Of a DNA stretch of 64,000 nt, positions 25,362 through 34,035 are shown in pieces (the stretch's first letter is position 1; the number at the start of each line of letters is the position of its first letter). A program made the translations under genes and the position numbers. Below the pieces are notes generated by a model. That model was not told where the DNA came from and did not search any database. It was given only the letters and a program-made list of their open reading frames with translations. Origin of the DNA: Alphaproteobacteria bacterium MedPE-SWcel (GTDB taxonomy: Bacteria; Pseudomonadota; Alphaproteobacteria; Rhodobacterales; Rhodobacteraceae); assembly GCA_001874255.1 (NCBI GenBank), contig MPDC01000004.1:62001-126000 (forward strand), read 5' to 3'.

Positions 25362-27361
25362 ACGTCGATCCGCACCCCTCCGGCCCCGGTCCGCGAGACG
25401 TCATCGCCCCCCTTCAGATGAAACGGCGCGTGTTCCACGGCCCAGCGGCTCCAGTCTGCGGTCTCACCGTGCCAGTCGCGGATCTGTTCCGCGGCGTAGC
25501 GCGCGACCCGCGGGGCGGCGACACTGGTGCCGGACATGCGGGCCGACGATCCGCTGCGCGATCCCGCGCCGCGCACGCCGCGCATCAGGTGGCTGTCATC
25601 CCCCAGCGCGGCAAGGTCGGGACCTGACCGTGCGGCGGCGGAGCCCGGCGCCCGGGCCGCCAGTGGACCGGCTGCGGAATAGCCGGACAGGCGCGCTTCG
25701 CGTTCCGAAAACGCCGCCACCACCAGGGGCGAGGCGCCGCATGCAAACCCGCTCAGGGACCCGGATCGGCGGATCGGGCAATCGGTCAGCGGTGGATCAA
25801 CCGCCAGCGGCAGGCCAAAGGGATCAAAGCGTTCATAATCGGAATTGCTGAACCAGGCCTGCCGCCCGCCAGAGCGCGTTCCCGGCAGGGTCTCGTCCCT
25901 GCGGATCCAGACATGCACCTGTTGGTCATGGGCAATATTCGCCGTTGAAATCTCCAGCGACCAATTGCCGGCGGGGGCCAGAGGGGGCTGCCCTGCCAGA
26001 TGTGCGGTCGGGCTGAGCGACAGGGTCATCAGCGCCCGCTGCGTCGCGCCGCCCTGATACTGGCAGGCCAGACGCGCGATCTCCACCCCCTCGTCATCGA
26101 CCAGAGACGTGCTCTGGCCCGGTTTCGAGGTGATTGACCCGCTCTGGCCCGCAGGCGTCGTGACCTGAACGCTCACCAGACCGGGGTGGGTCTGTGATGG
26201 ATCGCTGGGCATCCAGATCTGGACCAGCGACGGCGTGCGGTCGTCAGGTTGCACCGACAGGGACAATTGCGTCGGCTTGCGCCCCCGCGCGACCGCATGC
26301 AGCCGGGCCAGGTTGATATTCCCTGCCGGCAGCGTCAGCCAGGCTTTCTGCTGATCCCGCGCCAGCGCGCCCTGCGGACCGAAATAATGTTCGAACAGGG
26401 TCGAGAACAGGCCCGTGCCATCATGGGGGCCTCCGGTATTTCCGAAAGAAAAATTGAAAATCACCGGCGCGCAATTGCCATCCGGCAGCTGAAACCGGCG
26501 CGCCTGTTTCAGCAGGATATGAAAGGCGAGGTAGAGCAGCGGCAGCGAGTCGAGCCCGGTTGTGTCCTCGACCAGCCGCGCAGGCAGCGCCGCGCAGATC
26601 ACCGGCCGGATGTCACAGCCCGCCTGCATGTCATGCCCGGCGGCGAGCCCCGCGACCAGGGTCCCATGCGAGGCCTGCCGCGCCACCGGTGACACCGACC
26701 GGGCCCTCCAGTCCACCACCCCGGTATCGCGGTAAAACACGTCCTCATCGAGCAATGCATTGAAGGTGGACCGGGTCAGGATCTCGTCGATTTCGGCCTT
26801 CCCGAGGGCCCGCCCCACCGAACACGGCCCCCCGGCGACCGGCAGCGCCTCGAACACAGTGGCATGCTCCACCCGGCTGTGCTCGGGGTCCTTGCGCAGC
26901 AGGTCGTGGGCGATCGCGATGCCATCGTCGACCACCGCCATGACCACCGTGTCCGCCGACACGGCAATCGCACTCAGATCCGGCCCCACGGCGGCGTGGT
27001 CGAGATATTTCGCAGGCGTTATTGCGCCAAGCTGCAGCGCCACCACGTGATAGCCATTCGATCGTTTGTTCAGGGCCTCGATCAACGGCAGCCGCGCATA
27101 GATGGCCACCGGCTGGCGCGCGAAGACCCGGGCCCGATCTGCTGGATCATAGGCCACGGGGATCAGCAAATCCGCGGAAAATGTCCGCGCGGCCGTCTCG
27201 AACATGTCGATTGAGGCATCGGCCAGCTCGATCAGCACCGACCACCAGGCCTGATCGGCGCCGTCCGGCTGCTGCGTTACCGCCAGCGACAAGCGGAAAT
27301 CACTGGTGTGATCCAGTATATCCGCCGCATTTGGGTCTGGAGTTTCGGTCCACCTGTTCAT
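25358..27361 (-). CDS. Subtilisin-like (S8) serine peptidase
   Basis: A 667-residue protein with an S8 catalytic triad: aspartate in VVDDGIAIAH (about residue 143), histidine in SHGTLVAGLAAG (about 231) and serine in MSGTSVAAPRVA (about 611), with an oxyanion asparagine candidate in FNFSFGNTGG. The His-Ser spacing is long because of a beta-rich insertion of about 250 residues. There is no N-terminal signal peptide or transmembrane segment. It lies 12 bp after the PAP2-like gene and is probably co-transcribed with it. Substrate unknown; it may process a product of the same block. Confidence 0.82.
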   Translation of the reverse strand: MNRWTETPDPNAADILDHTSDFRLSLAVTQQPDGADQAWWSVLIELADASIDMFETAARTFSADLLIPVAYDPADRARVFARQPVAIYARLPLIEALNKRSNGYHVVALQLGAITPAKYLDHAAVGPDLSAIAVSADTVVMAVVDDGIAIAHDLLRKDPEHSRVEHATVFEALPVAGGPCSVGRALGKAEIDEILTRSTFNALLDEDVFYRDTGVVDWRARSVSPVARQASHGTLVAGLAAGHDMQAGCDIRPVICAALPARLVEDTTGLDSLPLLYLAFHILLKQARRFQLPDGNCAPVIFNFSFGNTGGPHDGTGLFSTLFEHYFGPQGALARDQQKAWLTLPAGNINLARLHAVARGRKPTQLSLSVQPDDRTPSLVQIWMPSDPSQTHPGLVSVQVTTPAGQSGSITSKPGQSTSLVDDEGVEIARLACQYQGGATQRALMTLSLSPTAHLAGQPPLAPAGNWSLEISTANIAHDQQVHVWIRRDETLPGTRSGGRQAWFSNSDYERFDPFGLPLAVDPPLTDCPIRRSGSLSGFACGASPLVVAAFSEREARLSGYSAAGPLAARAPGSAAARSGPDLAALGDDSHLMRGVRGAGSRSGSSARMSGTSVAAPRVARYAAEQIRDWHGETADWSRWAVEHAPFHLKGGDDVSRTGAGGVRIDV

Positions 27362-27372
27362 GGTTCCGCCCC

Positions 27373-28548
27373 TCACCCGGCATCCAGGGAAATATCCTGC
27401 CATTCGTCCAGCGCCTTGCCCCACAGCCATGACAGGACCGCAGGGGTTTCGAAATCCGGGGCGCAGCGCTGCTGGGCCGATTGCATCCAGATGCCACGCC
27501 CGGACCGGGCCTGCGATTCCATCCGGTCCTCCTTGACGCGATAGATCTGGTGCCAGTCGAAATCGTGATGCGCATCGAAATTGGTCCCCTCAAAGGAGGC
27601 GCTGCTCCACTCCCCGCCACAGCATTGCGAGGCAACATGTTCGGCCAGCGTGCAGCCGAGGATCGCGCCCGCGACGCTGTCGACCGGGAAATGCACGCCC
27701 GCAACCGTGCGGTTGGTGGCAATGCGCGCCGCCAGACGCATCAGCATCTCGCCCCAGTATTCATTCTCGGTGTATTGCCGCACGCCGCTGGCCTTCAGCA
27801 GCTTCCAGATCAGCCGCGCCATCAGGAAGGCTTCGGTGGCGTGGCCGCTCGGCAGGGAGCCATGCGTGGGGGTGGCAATCATCGGCTGGATCTGCGGCGA
27901 AAACAAAACCGGGCGCTTGGCCGCGAGCGCGTATTTCATCCGCTGCGTCACAGCCGTCGCAAAGCCCAGCGCCGCGTGGATCAGCTCGATTGTATAGGGC
28001 GTGCGGGCCGGGTCGATAAAGCCGATGGTCGTATAGAACGGCAATGGCGCCGACACCTGCGTCAGGATCTCGGCCGAGCGGTCGGGCCGGATCTGCGCGT
28101 AGCCGGACACCAGCGCCATCTGGGTCTGGAACTGATCCACGGTGGGCGCGCTCATCTCGACCATTCGGTCAAACACAAAGGCGCGGCGGCGGCCGCTCTC
28201 TGTGGCGCGCCGCCACAGCACCGCCTGCGGCTGGAGGCCATCTGTTTCAAAGGTGATATCGACAGTGGGGCCGAGTTCCGCCTGATAGAGCGCCGCGCGC
28301 ACCCCGGCCGCAAGACGCGGCAGGTTGCGGACATCATTTGCCGCACCGGGACAGACCTGCCCGACGGGATCCAGTTGCGCCCCGGTGATCCCGTCATGCG
28401 TGCTCAGGAAGGCGCCCGACAGCAGCGCGCTCTGATTGCCCGGTGCCCCATAGGCGTTATATGCGTTGTAGGCATTATAGGCGTTATACGCGTTATATGC
28501 GTTGTAGGCATTATAGGCGTTGTACGCGTTCTCCGGAAAAATGCTCAT
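27373..28548 (-). CDS. PAP2/haloperoxidase-like protein with NAY repeats
   Basis: A 391-residue protein whose centre has the three motifs of the PAP2 / vanadium haloperoxidase superfamily: KYALAAKRP (about residue 206), PSGHA (about 231) and RTVAGVHFPVD (about 281). It lacks membrane helices, so it resembles the soluble haloperoxidase-like and acid-phosphatase branches rather than lipid phosphatases. Residues 7-33 are nine perfect NAY tripeptides coded by a 9-bp DNA repeat. There is no signal peptide. It precedes the S8 peptidase gene in the same direction. Confidence 0.82.
   Translation of the reverse strand: MSIFPENAYNAYNAYNAYNAYNAYNAYNAYNAYGAPGNQSALLSGAFLSTHDGITGAQLDPVGQVCPGAANDVRNLPRLAAGVRAALYQAELGPTVDITFETDGLQPQAVLWRRATESGRRRAFVFDRMVEMSAPTVDQFQTQMALVSGYAQIRPDRSAEILTQVSAPLPFYTTIGFIDPARTPYTIELIHAALGFATAVTQRMKYALAAKRPVLFSPQIQPMIATPTHGSLPSGHATEAFLMARLIWKLLKASGVRQYTENEYWGEMLMRLAARIATNRTVAGVHFPVDSVAGAILGCTLAEHVASQCCGGEWSSASFEGTNFDAHHDFDWHQIYRVKEDRMESQARSGRGIWMQSAQQRCAPDFETPAVLSWLWGKALDEWQDISLDAG
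28451..28531. repeat. Nine in-frame 9-bp repeats coding NAY
   Basis: Nine contiguous units such as TAGGCGTTA, TATGCGTTG and TAGGCATTA, read on the minus strand as Asn-Ala-Tyr. Synonymous differences recur with a 36-bp period, so the array has grown by copying blocks of four. Changes in copy number keep the reading frame. Confidence 0.95.
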
Positions 28549-28581
28549 GCTGAATGTCCCTTATTTCAAGCTATGTCGAAT

Positions 28582-30378
28582 TCAGTCAGGGACGCCTGCC
28601 TCACGTAACATATCGGCAAAGCGTCGTCCGTTTTGGTACTGCGCGCTGGGTGACGATTGCAGCCAGCCGCTGACCCTCAGGTCGGGCTGCAGCTTCAACA
28701 GATCCTGCGCGGTCTTGCGGGCCTTGTCGCCGTGCCCCATGCCAACCTGCGCCACGGCCAGCGTCCGCAGGGTCGAGACATGGGTCCGGTTCAGCCGCAG
28801 GGATTCCTTTGCGAGGGTCTCGGCGCGTTCAAAGTCATTCGCCGCCAGATTGGCCGCAGCAGCAAACACCAGATAGAAAAAACGATGTGGATCAAGCGGC
28901 GTCAGATGCAGCGCCCGTTCGGTGTCGCGCTTGCCCAGGGCCGCATTGTCACGAAAGGTCTCCAGCATCCCCCGCAGCGCGCGCCCCTGCGCATCGTTGG
29001 GATTGCCCGAAAGCGCCATCTCATAGCGCTCTGCCGCCGCATCGAGCTGATGGGCCATATGGGTCAGCACCTGCCCCTCGCACACCAGCGCCAGCGTGTG
29101 GCCCGGGTCGATATCCAAGGCACGCGAGGTAAACCCAAGCGCCACCTCGGCCTCGTGTTTGGGATCATCGGTCCATCCCTGCACGGTCCGCAAAAGATGC
29201 CAGCGGGCCAGCCAGGCCAGGGGGGCCGGGTTTCGCGGCGCCCGCTCCGCCACATAGAGCAGATGGTCGCGCGCCTCGTTGAACTCTGTCGGCGACAACC
29301 TGTGCATCAGACCGACCGCGCCGTGCAGCAGGCTGAACAGCTTCAGATCGCTCAGCGGCCGTGTCCGGACCCGGCGCACCTCGTTCACCATGATTGCGTT
29401 TCGCACCAGCGATACGATCCGGTCGACCCAATCCGTATCCGTCAGGATCGTGGGAATACGCAGGCGCACCCGGTCGGACCAGAGCACAAAACCGCTCTCG
29501 GTTTCCGCGAATTCGACCGACAGCGTGGCGGTGTCGGCCTCGCTGATCAGCACGCCTGAAATCACGAAATCGGCGTTGAGCATCTGACGCAGGTTTGCAA
29601 AGGACCCCTGGACATCCTGAAACTGCTCGGTCGAGAGGCGCGAAATGATATTGACGTCCTGAGACCGCGCCAAAGCGCCGGAAATTTCATCCGCGACAAA
29701 AACCCCCAGTGGGTCGAGGCCGGTGCCGATCAGGTTCCGCAGGGGCAGAACGGCCAGCGTCGGCAGGACGTCCCGCGGATCGAGATCGGCCAACAGAACC
29801 TGTGCGCCGGGCGCGGCTGGCGCCTGATCCGGCGTGACCGGCACCGCCGCCGGTGGCCGCAGCGCTTCGCCGTGCAGGAGATAGCCGCGCTTGCGCAGGG
29901 TCTTCAACAGCGCATGGTCGCGATCGCCCAGCGCCTTTCTGATATCGGCAATACATTGCGTCAGACTGTCGTCGGTGACCGAAATCTCGCCCCAGACCTG
30001 CAGGATCAGCGCGTCGCGGGACACCACCGCATTCAGATGTTCGACCAGGATGCGCAGGACCTGCGCGGACTGCCAGCGCAGGAGCACCTCTTCGCCGGTC
30101 GCGGAAATCAGCCGGTCCGTCTCAGCACAATAGGTCGCATCGCCCAGTTGGATGGGCTTTGCGATCTGGTGCCCGTATGCAGGGCTATGATGCTCCCGAC
30201 CAGTCGACAAGAAGTCCTTCTCCACACCAATTTCTGCCCGCCCCCGCGCACGGGATACGGCATACCAGAACCCCTCTCTCTGGTACACCTTGGGCGAACT
30301 CGTCCTAGGTCGGTATTGTGAAAGAACCGGCGCCGGAGGACGGTAGCAGTGATTGTGCTGGAGATATAGCCCAGCCAT
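28582..30378 (-). CDS. wHTH-TolB-TPR regulator (CadC-like)
   Basis: A 598-residue cytoplasmic regulator. An OmpR/CadC-type winged helix lies at about residues 75-155 (SRDALILQVWGE, KTLRKRGYLL). A TolB-N/FlgO-like domain follows at about 195-330 (LAVLPLRNLI, FVLWSDRVRL), then tetratricopeptide-like helices to the C-terminus. No membrane segment is apparent. The ATG at 30378 overlaps the preceding stop as TGATG, with AAGGG upstream, so translation is coupled to the small gene before it. It probably controls the surrounding block. Confidence 0.82.
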   Translation of the reverse strand: MAGLYLQHNHCYRPPAPVLSQYRPRTSSPKVYQREGFWYAVSRARGRAEIGVEKDFLSTGREHHSPAYGHQIAKPIQLGDATYCAETDRLISATGEEVLLRWQSAQVLRILVEHLNAVVSRDALILQVWGEISVTDDSLTQCIADIRKALGDRDHALLKTLRKRGYLLHGEALRPPAAVPVTPDQAPAAPGAQVLLADLDPRDVLPTLAVLPLRNLIGTGLDPLGVFVADEISGALARSQDVNIISRLSTEQFQDVQGSFANLRQMLNADFVISGVLISEADTATLSVEFAETESGFVLWSDRVRLRIPTILTDTDWVDRIVSLVRNAIMVNEVRRVRTRPLSDLKLFSLLHGAVGLMHRLSPTEFNEARDHLLYVAERAPRNPAPLAWLARWHLLRTVQGWTDDPKHEAEVALGFTSRALDIDPGHTLALVCEGQVLTHMAHQLDAAAERYEMALSGNPNDAQGRALRGMLETFRDNAALGKRDTERALHLTPLDPHRFFYLVFAAAANLAANDFERAETLAKESLRLNRTHVSTLRTLAVAQVGMGHGDKARKTAQDLLKLQPDLRVSGWLQSSPSAQYQNGRRFADMLREAGVPD

Positions 30379-31043
30379 CACCCTTGCTCCCGCAGAAACA
30401 GGGCCGAGCCCTGCGCCGCAACGCAGGTCAGACCGTCCACGCCGATGGATTGCATCGTGCGGGAGCACCGGGCCGATATGGTGACATTCTCCACCCCTTC
30501 GGAGAGAGCCGGGGGCAGGGCCGGGTCGTCGATCTGCACGCCCATCATATGCGGCACGGTCAGACAGGTCATCACCAGCCAGCCATGATGCCCGATCTGT
30601 GCCTGCGACAGGCCGACGGCCGGCGGCAGGGCGGGAAAGACCGTGACAATATCCGTCAGCTCTTCCAGCTTGACCAGTGGCGCGGAGGCGTCGGCCAGAA
30701 GCGGTGCAAAACCCGCCGGGCGGCACCAGTCACGCGCGATCCCGAACGTGCAGCGCGGCCCCGTCGAGGTGCAATACAGCCAATGGGTCTGCACCGGCAG
30801 CCCCGCGTCGTTCACGCCCGAGCAGGAATAGGGCGCCCCCATCCGCAGCATGTCGCCATCAACCTCCGCATCAAGGATCAATTCGCAAAACTGATGGTTC
30901 ATGATACGCCCGTTGGTGTAGCGCCCCGAGGCGGCGGTCAGCACTGGGGCCACCTCGATCGGAAGATTGCTGTAAAACGGAAAGATGCTGATTTCGCGCA
31001 GTCTCGTCACTTCTGTCTGCACGCGCCGGCGCTCCCTCGTCAT
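30378..31043 (-). CDS. Protein of unknown function
   Basis: A 221-residue protein I do not recognise. It is rich in cysteine for this window (eight or so, in YSCSGV, YCTSTGPRCTF, RDWCRP, TISARCS and LTCVAA) and has no signal peptide or membrane helix. The ATG at 31043 is the most plausible start; a longer frame reaches 31205. It is translationally coupled (TGATG) to the wHTH-TolB-TPR regulator and divergent from the gene at 31293, so it may act as a sensor partner of the regulator. Confidence 0.65.
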   Translation of the reverse strand: MTRERRRVQTEVTRLREISIFPFYSNLPIEVAPVLTAASGRYTNGRIMNHQFCELILDAEVDGDMLRMGAPYSCSGVNDAGLPVQTHWLYCTSTGPRCTFGIARDWCRPAGFAPLLADASAPLVKLEELTDIVTVFPALPPAVGLSQAQIGHHGWLVMTCLTVPHMMGVQIDDPALPPALSEGVENVTISARCSRTMQSIGVDGLTCVAAQGSALFLREQG

Positions 31044-31292
31044 TTCATCTGTCTCGGCGACGCGGTGGTCGCCTCTCGCCCAGCATTGCGGGATCGGGCA
31101 GCGTAATGCCTGAAAACAATACGAAATTAACCTGAAATCTGAAATCAGCCCGCCGGTCTGGTTTCGGACAGCTTTCGGCGAGGCATCAGGATCTGTCCCC
31201 GGCAAGCGGTCAGACTGAGGCGGCAGACGATCATCACGATCCCATCACGATCGCTGCGATCAGACTGTCAAACCCACCTGGAGGAAGTAACA

Positions 31293-32621
31293 ATGACCGA
31301 TCTCGCCACCGCAAAATCCGCCGTCCTCGAACAGTTCAAATCGAGCCTGCCCCCCGGCGTCCCCTCGCCGCAGCAATTTACGATCCCGGAGCTGATCACC
31401 CGTCCGGTGCTGAACGTGGGCGTTCTGGAACACGGCGCCCACGACATCATCGCAGGCACCTTTGTGCCGGGCACCAACGGCAAACTGAACACCTGGTCCA
31501 CTGCCGACACCTTCACCACGACCTATCTTCAGATGGTGCAGGATATGGCCTATGGCCTGTCGGTGTCCGATCAGAACACGATCACCAACCTGGAGACCAA
31601 GAACGCCACCGTGCTGGGCAATCTGGTCGCCACCTGGGAAAAGACCTTTGCCCCGATTAGCGCGGCCCAATTGTCCGAAGCGGGCTTTGCGAATGACAAG
31701 GTGGGCTATGTCATTTCCCACTTCACGCCGGCGTTCCAGAAATCCTTCAACTGGCCCAAATTCGCCGCCGACTACAATTCCGCCAAGGCCGATATCGACA
31801 TCATGTCGAATATCAACTCCGCCAAGCTGGAATTCGCCAGCCAGATCAATGCGATCAAGGCCAATATCGCGTCTCCGTCGCAGACGAACGGGGGCATCCA
31901 GTCCTATGATCGCAACAACAACAAGGTCTGGTTCCCCGGCTACAATGTCGATCCGAATTTCCCGACCAAATTCAGCAACGGCCAGACTGTGAAGATCACC
32001 ATCGAGCTGACCGACGTGGGCCAGAACTCGTCCAGCTTTTCAATCGATGGCAAGGTCGGCGGATCCTTCTCGATCGATTTCCTGAACATCGCCGGGGCGT
32101 CCAGCGCGCAATACAACGAAAGCCACTTCCACAGCCTGATGTCGAAGGCCAAGATCGAGCTGGAATATGACAACGTCAGCTACCTGACCGCCGCGCCGTC
32201 GAACCTGACGGCCAACAATTCCATCGGCTGGTATCTGGCGATGATCCTCCAGCAGGCGGCGGCCAATACCTCTGCCGATACCGGACCGTTCTTTGCGTCC
32301 AACGAAGCGGACCACAAGGCGGTGCTTCAGAGCGGGGGTCTGCAGTCGCTGCGCGGCCTGCTGGTCTCGACCATGCCAAAAGGCAAGATGTTCTTTGCCT
32401 CGGACGACTTCACCTCGTTCCAGAAGTACTTCCACACCGAGGCCCATGCCTCGGTCAGCCTCTTCGGCTTCATTCCGATCGGCTCGGTGAACACCTCCTA
32501 CACGAAGGCCTCCAGCGGCTCTTCGGACAAGAACTACGCCATGGAAGTCGCCGTGAACCCGGCCGCCGACAAGAACAACATGGTGGTGCACGGTGCGGTT
32601 CTGGAGGATCCGCTGTCCTGA
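31293..32621 (+). CDS. Protein of unknown function, Asn/Ser-rich
   Basis: A 442-residue cysteine-free protein rich in Asn, Ser and Thr, with no signal peptide. GGAGGAAG lies 8 bp before the ATG, suggesting strong expression. The C-terminal half has alternating beta-type segments (FSIDGKVGGSFSIDF, ASVSLFGFIPIGSVNTSY). A segment around residue 290-315 (AKIELEYDNVSYL then SIGWYLAM) resembles one in the next protein, so the two seem to be diverged relatives. No function can be assigned. A terminator follows at 32635. Confidence 0.7.
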   Translation: MTDLATAKSAVLEQFKSSLPPGVPSPQQFTIPELITRPVLNVGVLEHGAHDIIAGTFVPGTNGKLNTWSTADTFTTTYLQMVQDMAYGLSVSDQNTITNLETKNATVLGNLVATWEKTFAPISAAQLSEAGFANDKVGYVISHFTPAFQKSFNWPKFAADYNSAKADIDIMSNINSAKLEFASQINAIKANIASPSQTNGGIQSYDRNNNKVWFPGYNVDPNFPTKFSNGQTVKITIELTDVGQNSSSFSIDGKVGGSFSIDFLNIAGASSAQYNESHFHSLMSKAKIELEYDNVSYLTAAPSNLTANNSIGWYLAMILQQAAANTSADTGPFFASNEADHKAVLQSGGLQSLRGLLVSTMPKGKMFFASDDFTSFQKYFHTEAHASVSLFGFIPIGSVNTSYTKASSGSSDKNYAMEVAVNPAADKNNMVVHGAVLEDPLS

Positions 32622-32634
32622 TCCCCGCTCCCGG

Positions 32635-32660
32635 ACCGGCCCCTCACGGGGCCGGTTTCC
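32635..32660 (+). terminator. Rho-independent terminator
   Basis: A perfect 9-bp stem (ACCGGCCCC, loop TCAC, GGGGCCGGT) at 32635-32656 followed by TTTCC, directly after the gene ending at 32621. The short T tract suggests partial read-through into the next gene. Confidence 0.7.
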
Positions 32661-32702
32661 GCTCGTTTCCCTATGACACAGACCACCGCAAGGATGGATC
32701 CC

Positions 32703-33752
32703 ATGGGTGACTATCTCGAAGACCTGGTGGCCGGCCGCGTCACGGCCCATGTCAGCGACGCCTGCAGCCGCCTTGGACTGGCCGCGCCGGAATTTGCCAG
32801 TGTCCTGTCCTATTTTCCGCTGTCCCCCATTGCTGGCGGGCGCATGCGCTATGCCGCCTGGCCGTTGGTGGACGGTCAAGTGACCGACACGCAGCCCCTC
32901 CGGGTCACCACGACCGGATTTTCCACCTCATATGCGAGGTTTCTCGGCACCACCCTGTTGCAAGGGGGCAGCAGCCAGACGCGGCTTGATCTGGCCCACC
33001 AGCAGGTCACCGCCCGCAAACATGTGATCGCCAGCGATCCTGCGAATGGCGGCCTCTGCCTCAAACCGCACGACCGGACCGCCGCGCCCTGCGGCTATGT
33101 TCCCGGCTACAGCGCCCTCTGGCACACGGACCCCGGCATTGCCGGCTTGTCGATCGACATCGACGTCTGGCGGCGCAATCGCACCGCGCCCTGGCAGCCG
33201 ACCAAGGGGCTCGGCACCGGGCAACGACTGTCTGCGAAACTCACCTACAGCGGATTTCGCCTCGTGATCCTGACGCCCGCGCCGCTGGCCAATGGCATCG
33301 GGTGGTATAGTGCGGCCATGATGGATGGGGTCCGGAAGGGCCATCTGCACGGCGTTTCCTTTCTGCGACAAGGCGGCTTTGGCGGCACCGCAGGTTTTCA
33401 GCGCGCCAAGGCCTATATTCTGGTCGGCCGCGTGCAGTTTCAAAAGCATTCCGCCAGCTCGGTCTCCTTCCCGGATCTGGCCGAGCCCGCGCCGCCCCGC
33501 CCGCTGTTGCGCAGCGGGCCAGAGACCCGCCCGCTGTTGCGCAGTGGCCCGAAGACCCGCGCCAGCCCCACCGCCGAGAGGCTGAAGCTGGCAGAGGGGC
33601 TGGTGCTGCCCTTTGGCCGGGTGCTCCGGCCAAAGGGGTTGCGGGGCAGTCACGCCATGGACACGTCCTGGGACAGCGGCGATCTATATGCGCTGACAAA
33701 GGCGGGGTTCATCGTCTCCGCGGTCCGGGACGCTCCGCTGGCAGCGGATTGA
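32703..33752 (+). CDS. Protein of unknown function, relative of previous gene
   Basis: A 349-residue protein. The start at 32703 has AAGGA 8 bp upstream; ATG codons at 32673 and 32694 are alternatives. Around residues 185-205 (AKLTYSGFRLVIL then GIGWYSAAM) it resembles the protein encoded at 31293, and both have a PGY segment earlier. From about residue 267 a 10-residue unit, RPLLRSGPET, is repeated through a 30-bp DNA duplication at 33501-33560. No signal peptide and no known domain were seen. Confidence 0.65.
   Translation: MGDYLEDLVAGRVTAHVSDACSRLGLAAPEFASVLSYFPLSPIAGGRMRYAAWPLVDGQVTDTQPLRVTTTGFSTSYARFLGTTLLQGGSSQTRLDLAHQQVTARKHVIASDPANGGLCLKPHDRTAAPCGYVPGYSALWHTDPGIAGLSIDIDVWRRNRTAPWQPTKGLGTGQRLSAKLTYSGFRLVILTPAPLANGIGWYSAAMMDGVRKGHLHGVSFLRQGGFGGTAGFQRAKAYILVGRVQFQKHSASSVSFPDLAEPAPPRPLLRSGPETRPLLRSGPKTRASPTAERLKLAEGLVLPFGRVLRPKGLRGSHAMDTSWDSGDLYALTKAGFIVSAVRDAPLAAD
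33501..33560. repeat. 30-bp in-frame direct duplication
   Basis: Two adjacent 30-bp units (33501-33530 and 33531-33560) differ at a few bases and code for RPLLRSGPET and RPLLRSGPKT inside the unknown protein. Confidence 0.9.
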
Positions 33753-33825
33753 TCGCCAGGCCCGCGCATAGCCCGCGCGCCACCGGTGCAGGCCCTTGGG
33801 GCCGCCGGGATCTGCCCGCCCCTGC

Positions 33826-33864
33826 CCGCCCTGTCTGTCCGCCGTGTCTGTCCGCCCTGTCTGT
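33826..33864. repeat. Three 13-bp tandem repeats
   Basis: Three copies of CCGCCCTGTCTGT (one base different in the middle copy) in the 283-bp gap between 33752 and 34036. No gene is seen in this gap. Confidence 0.9.
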
Positions 33865-34035
33865 CCCCTCCCGTCTTCCCCCTTCTGCCCGCGTCTTCCC
33901 GCTTGTGCCGCACGGGGCGGGGCGTGAGGCTGCGCCTGAAAATGAAATGGGCCTATGGCTGAGATTTCTTCAGTCCTCTTTGCTACGGTGCCTCTCTAGG
34001 CTCGCCAGCGACAGAACAATCGAAAGGATGCTCCG

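Noticed and set aside
28451-28531. Possible CRISPR array from regular repeats
   Set aside because: The 9-bp units are contiguous with no spacers, are in frame in a gene, and no cas genes are nearby.
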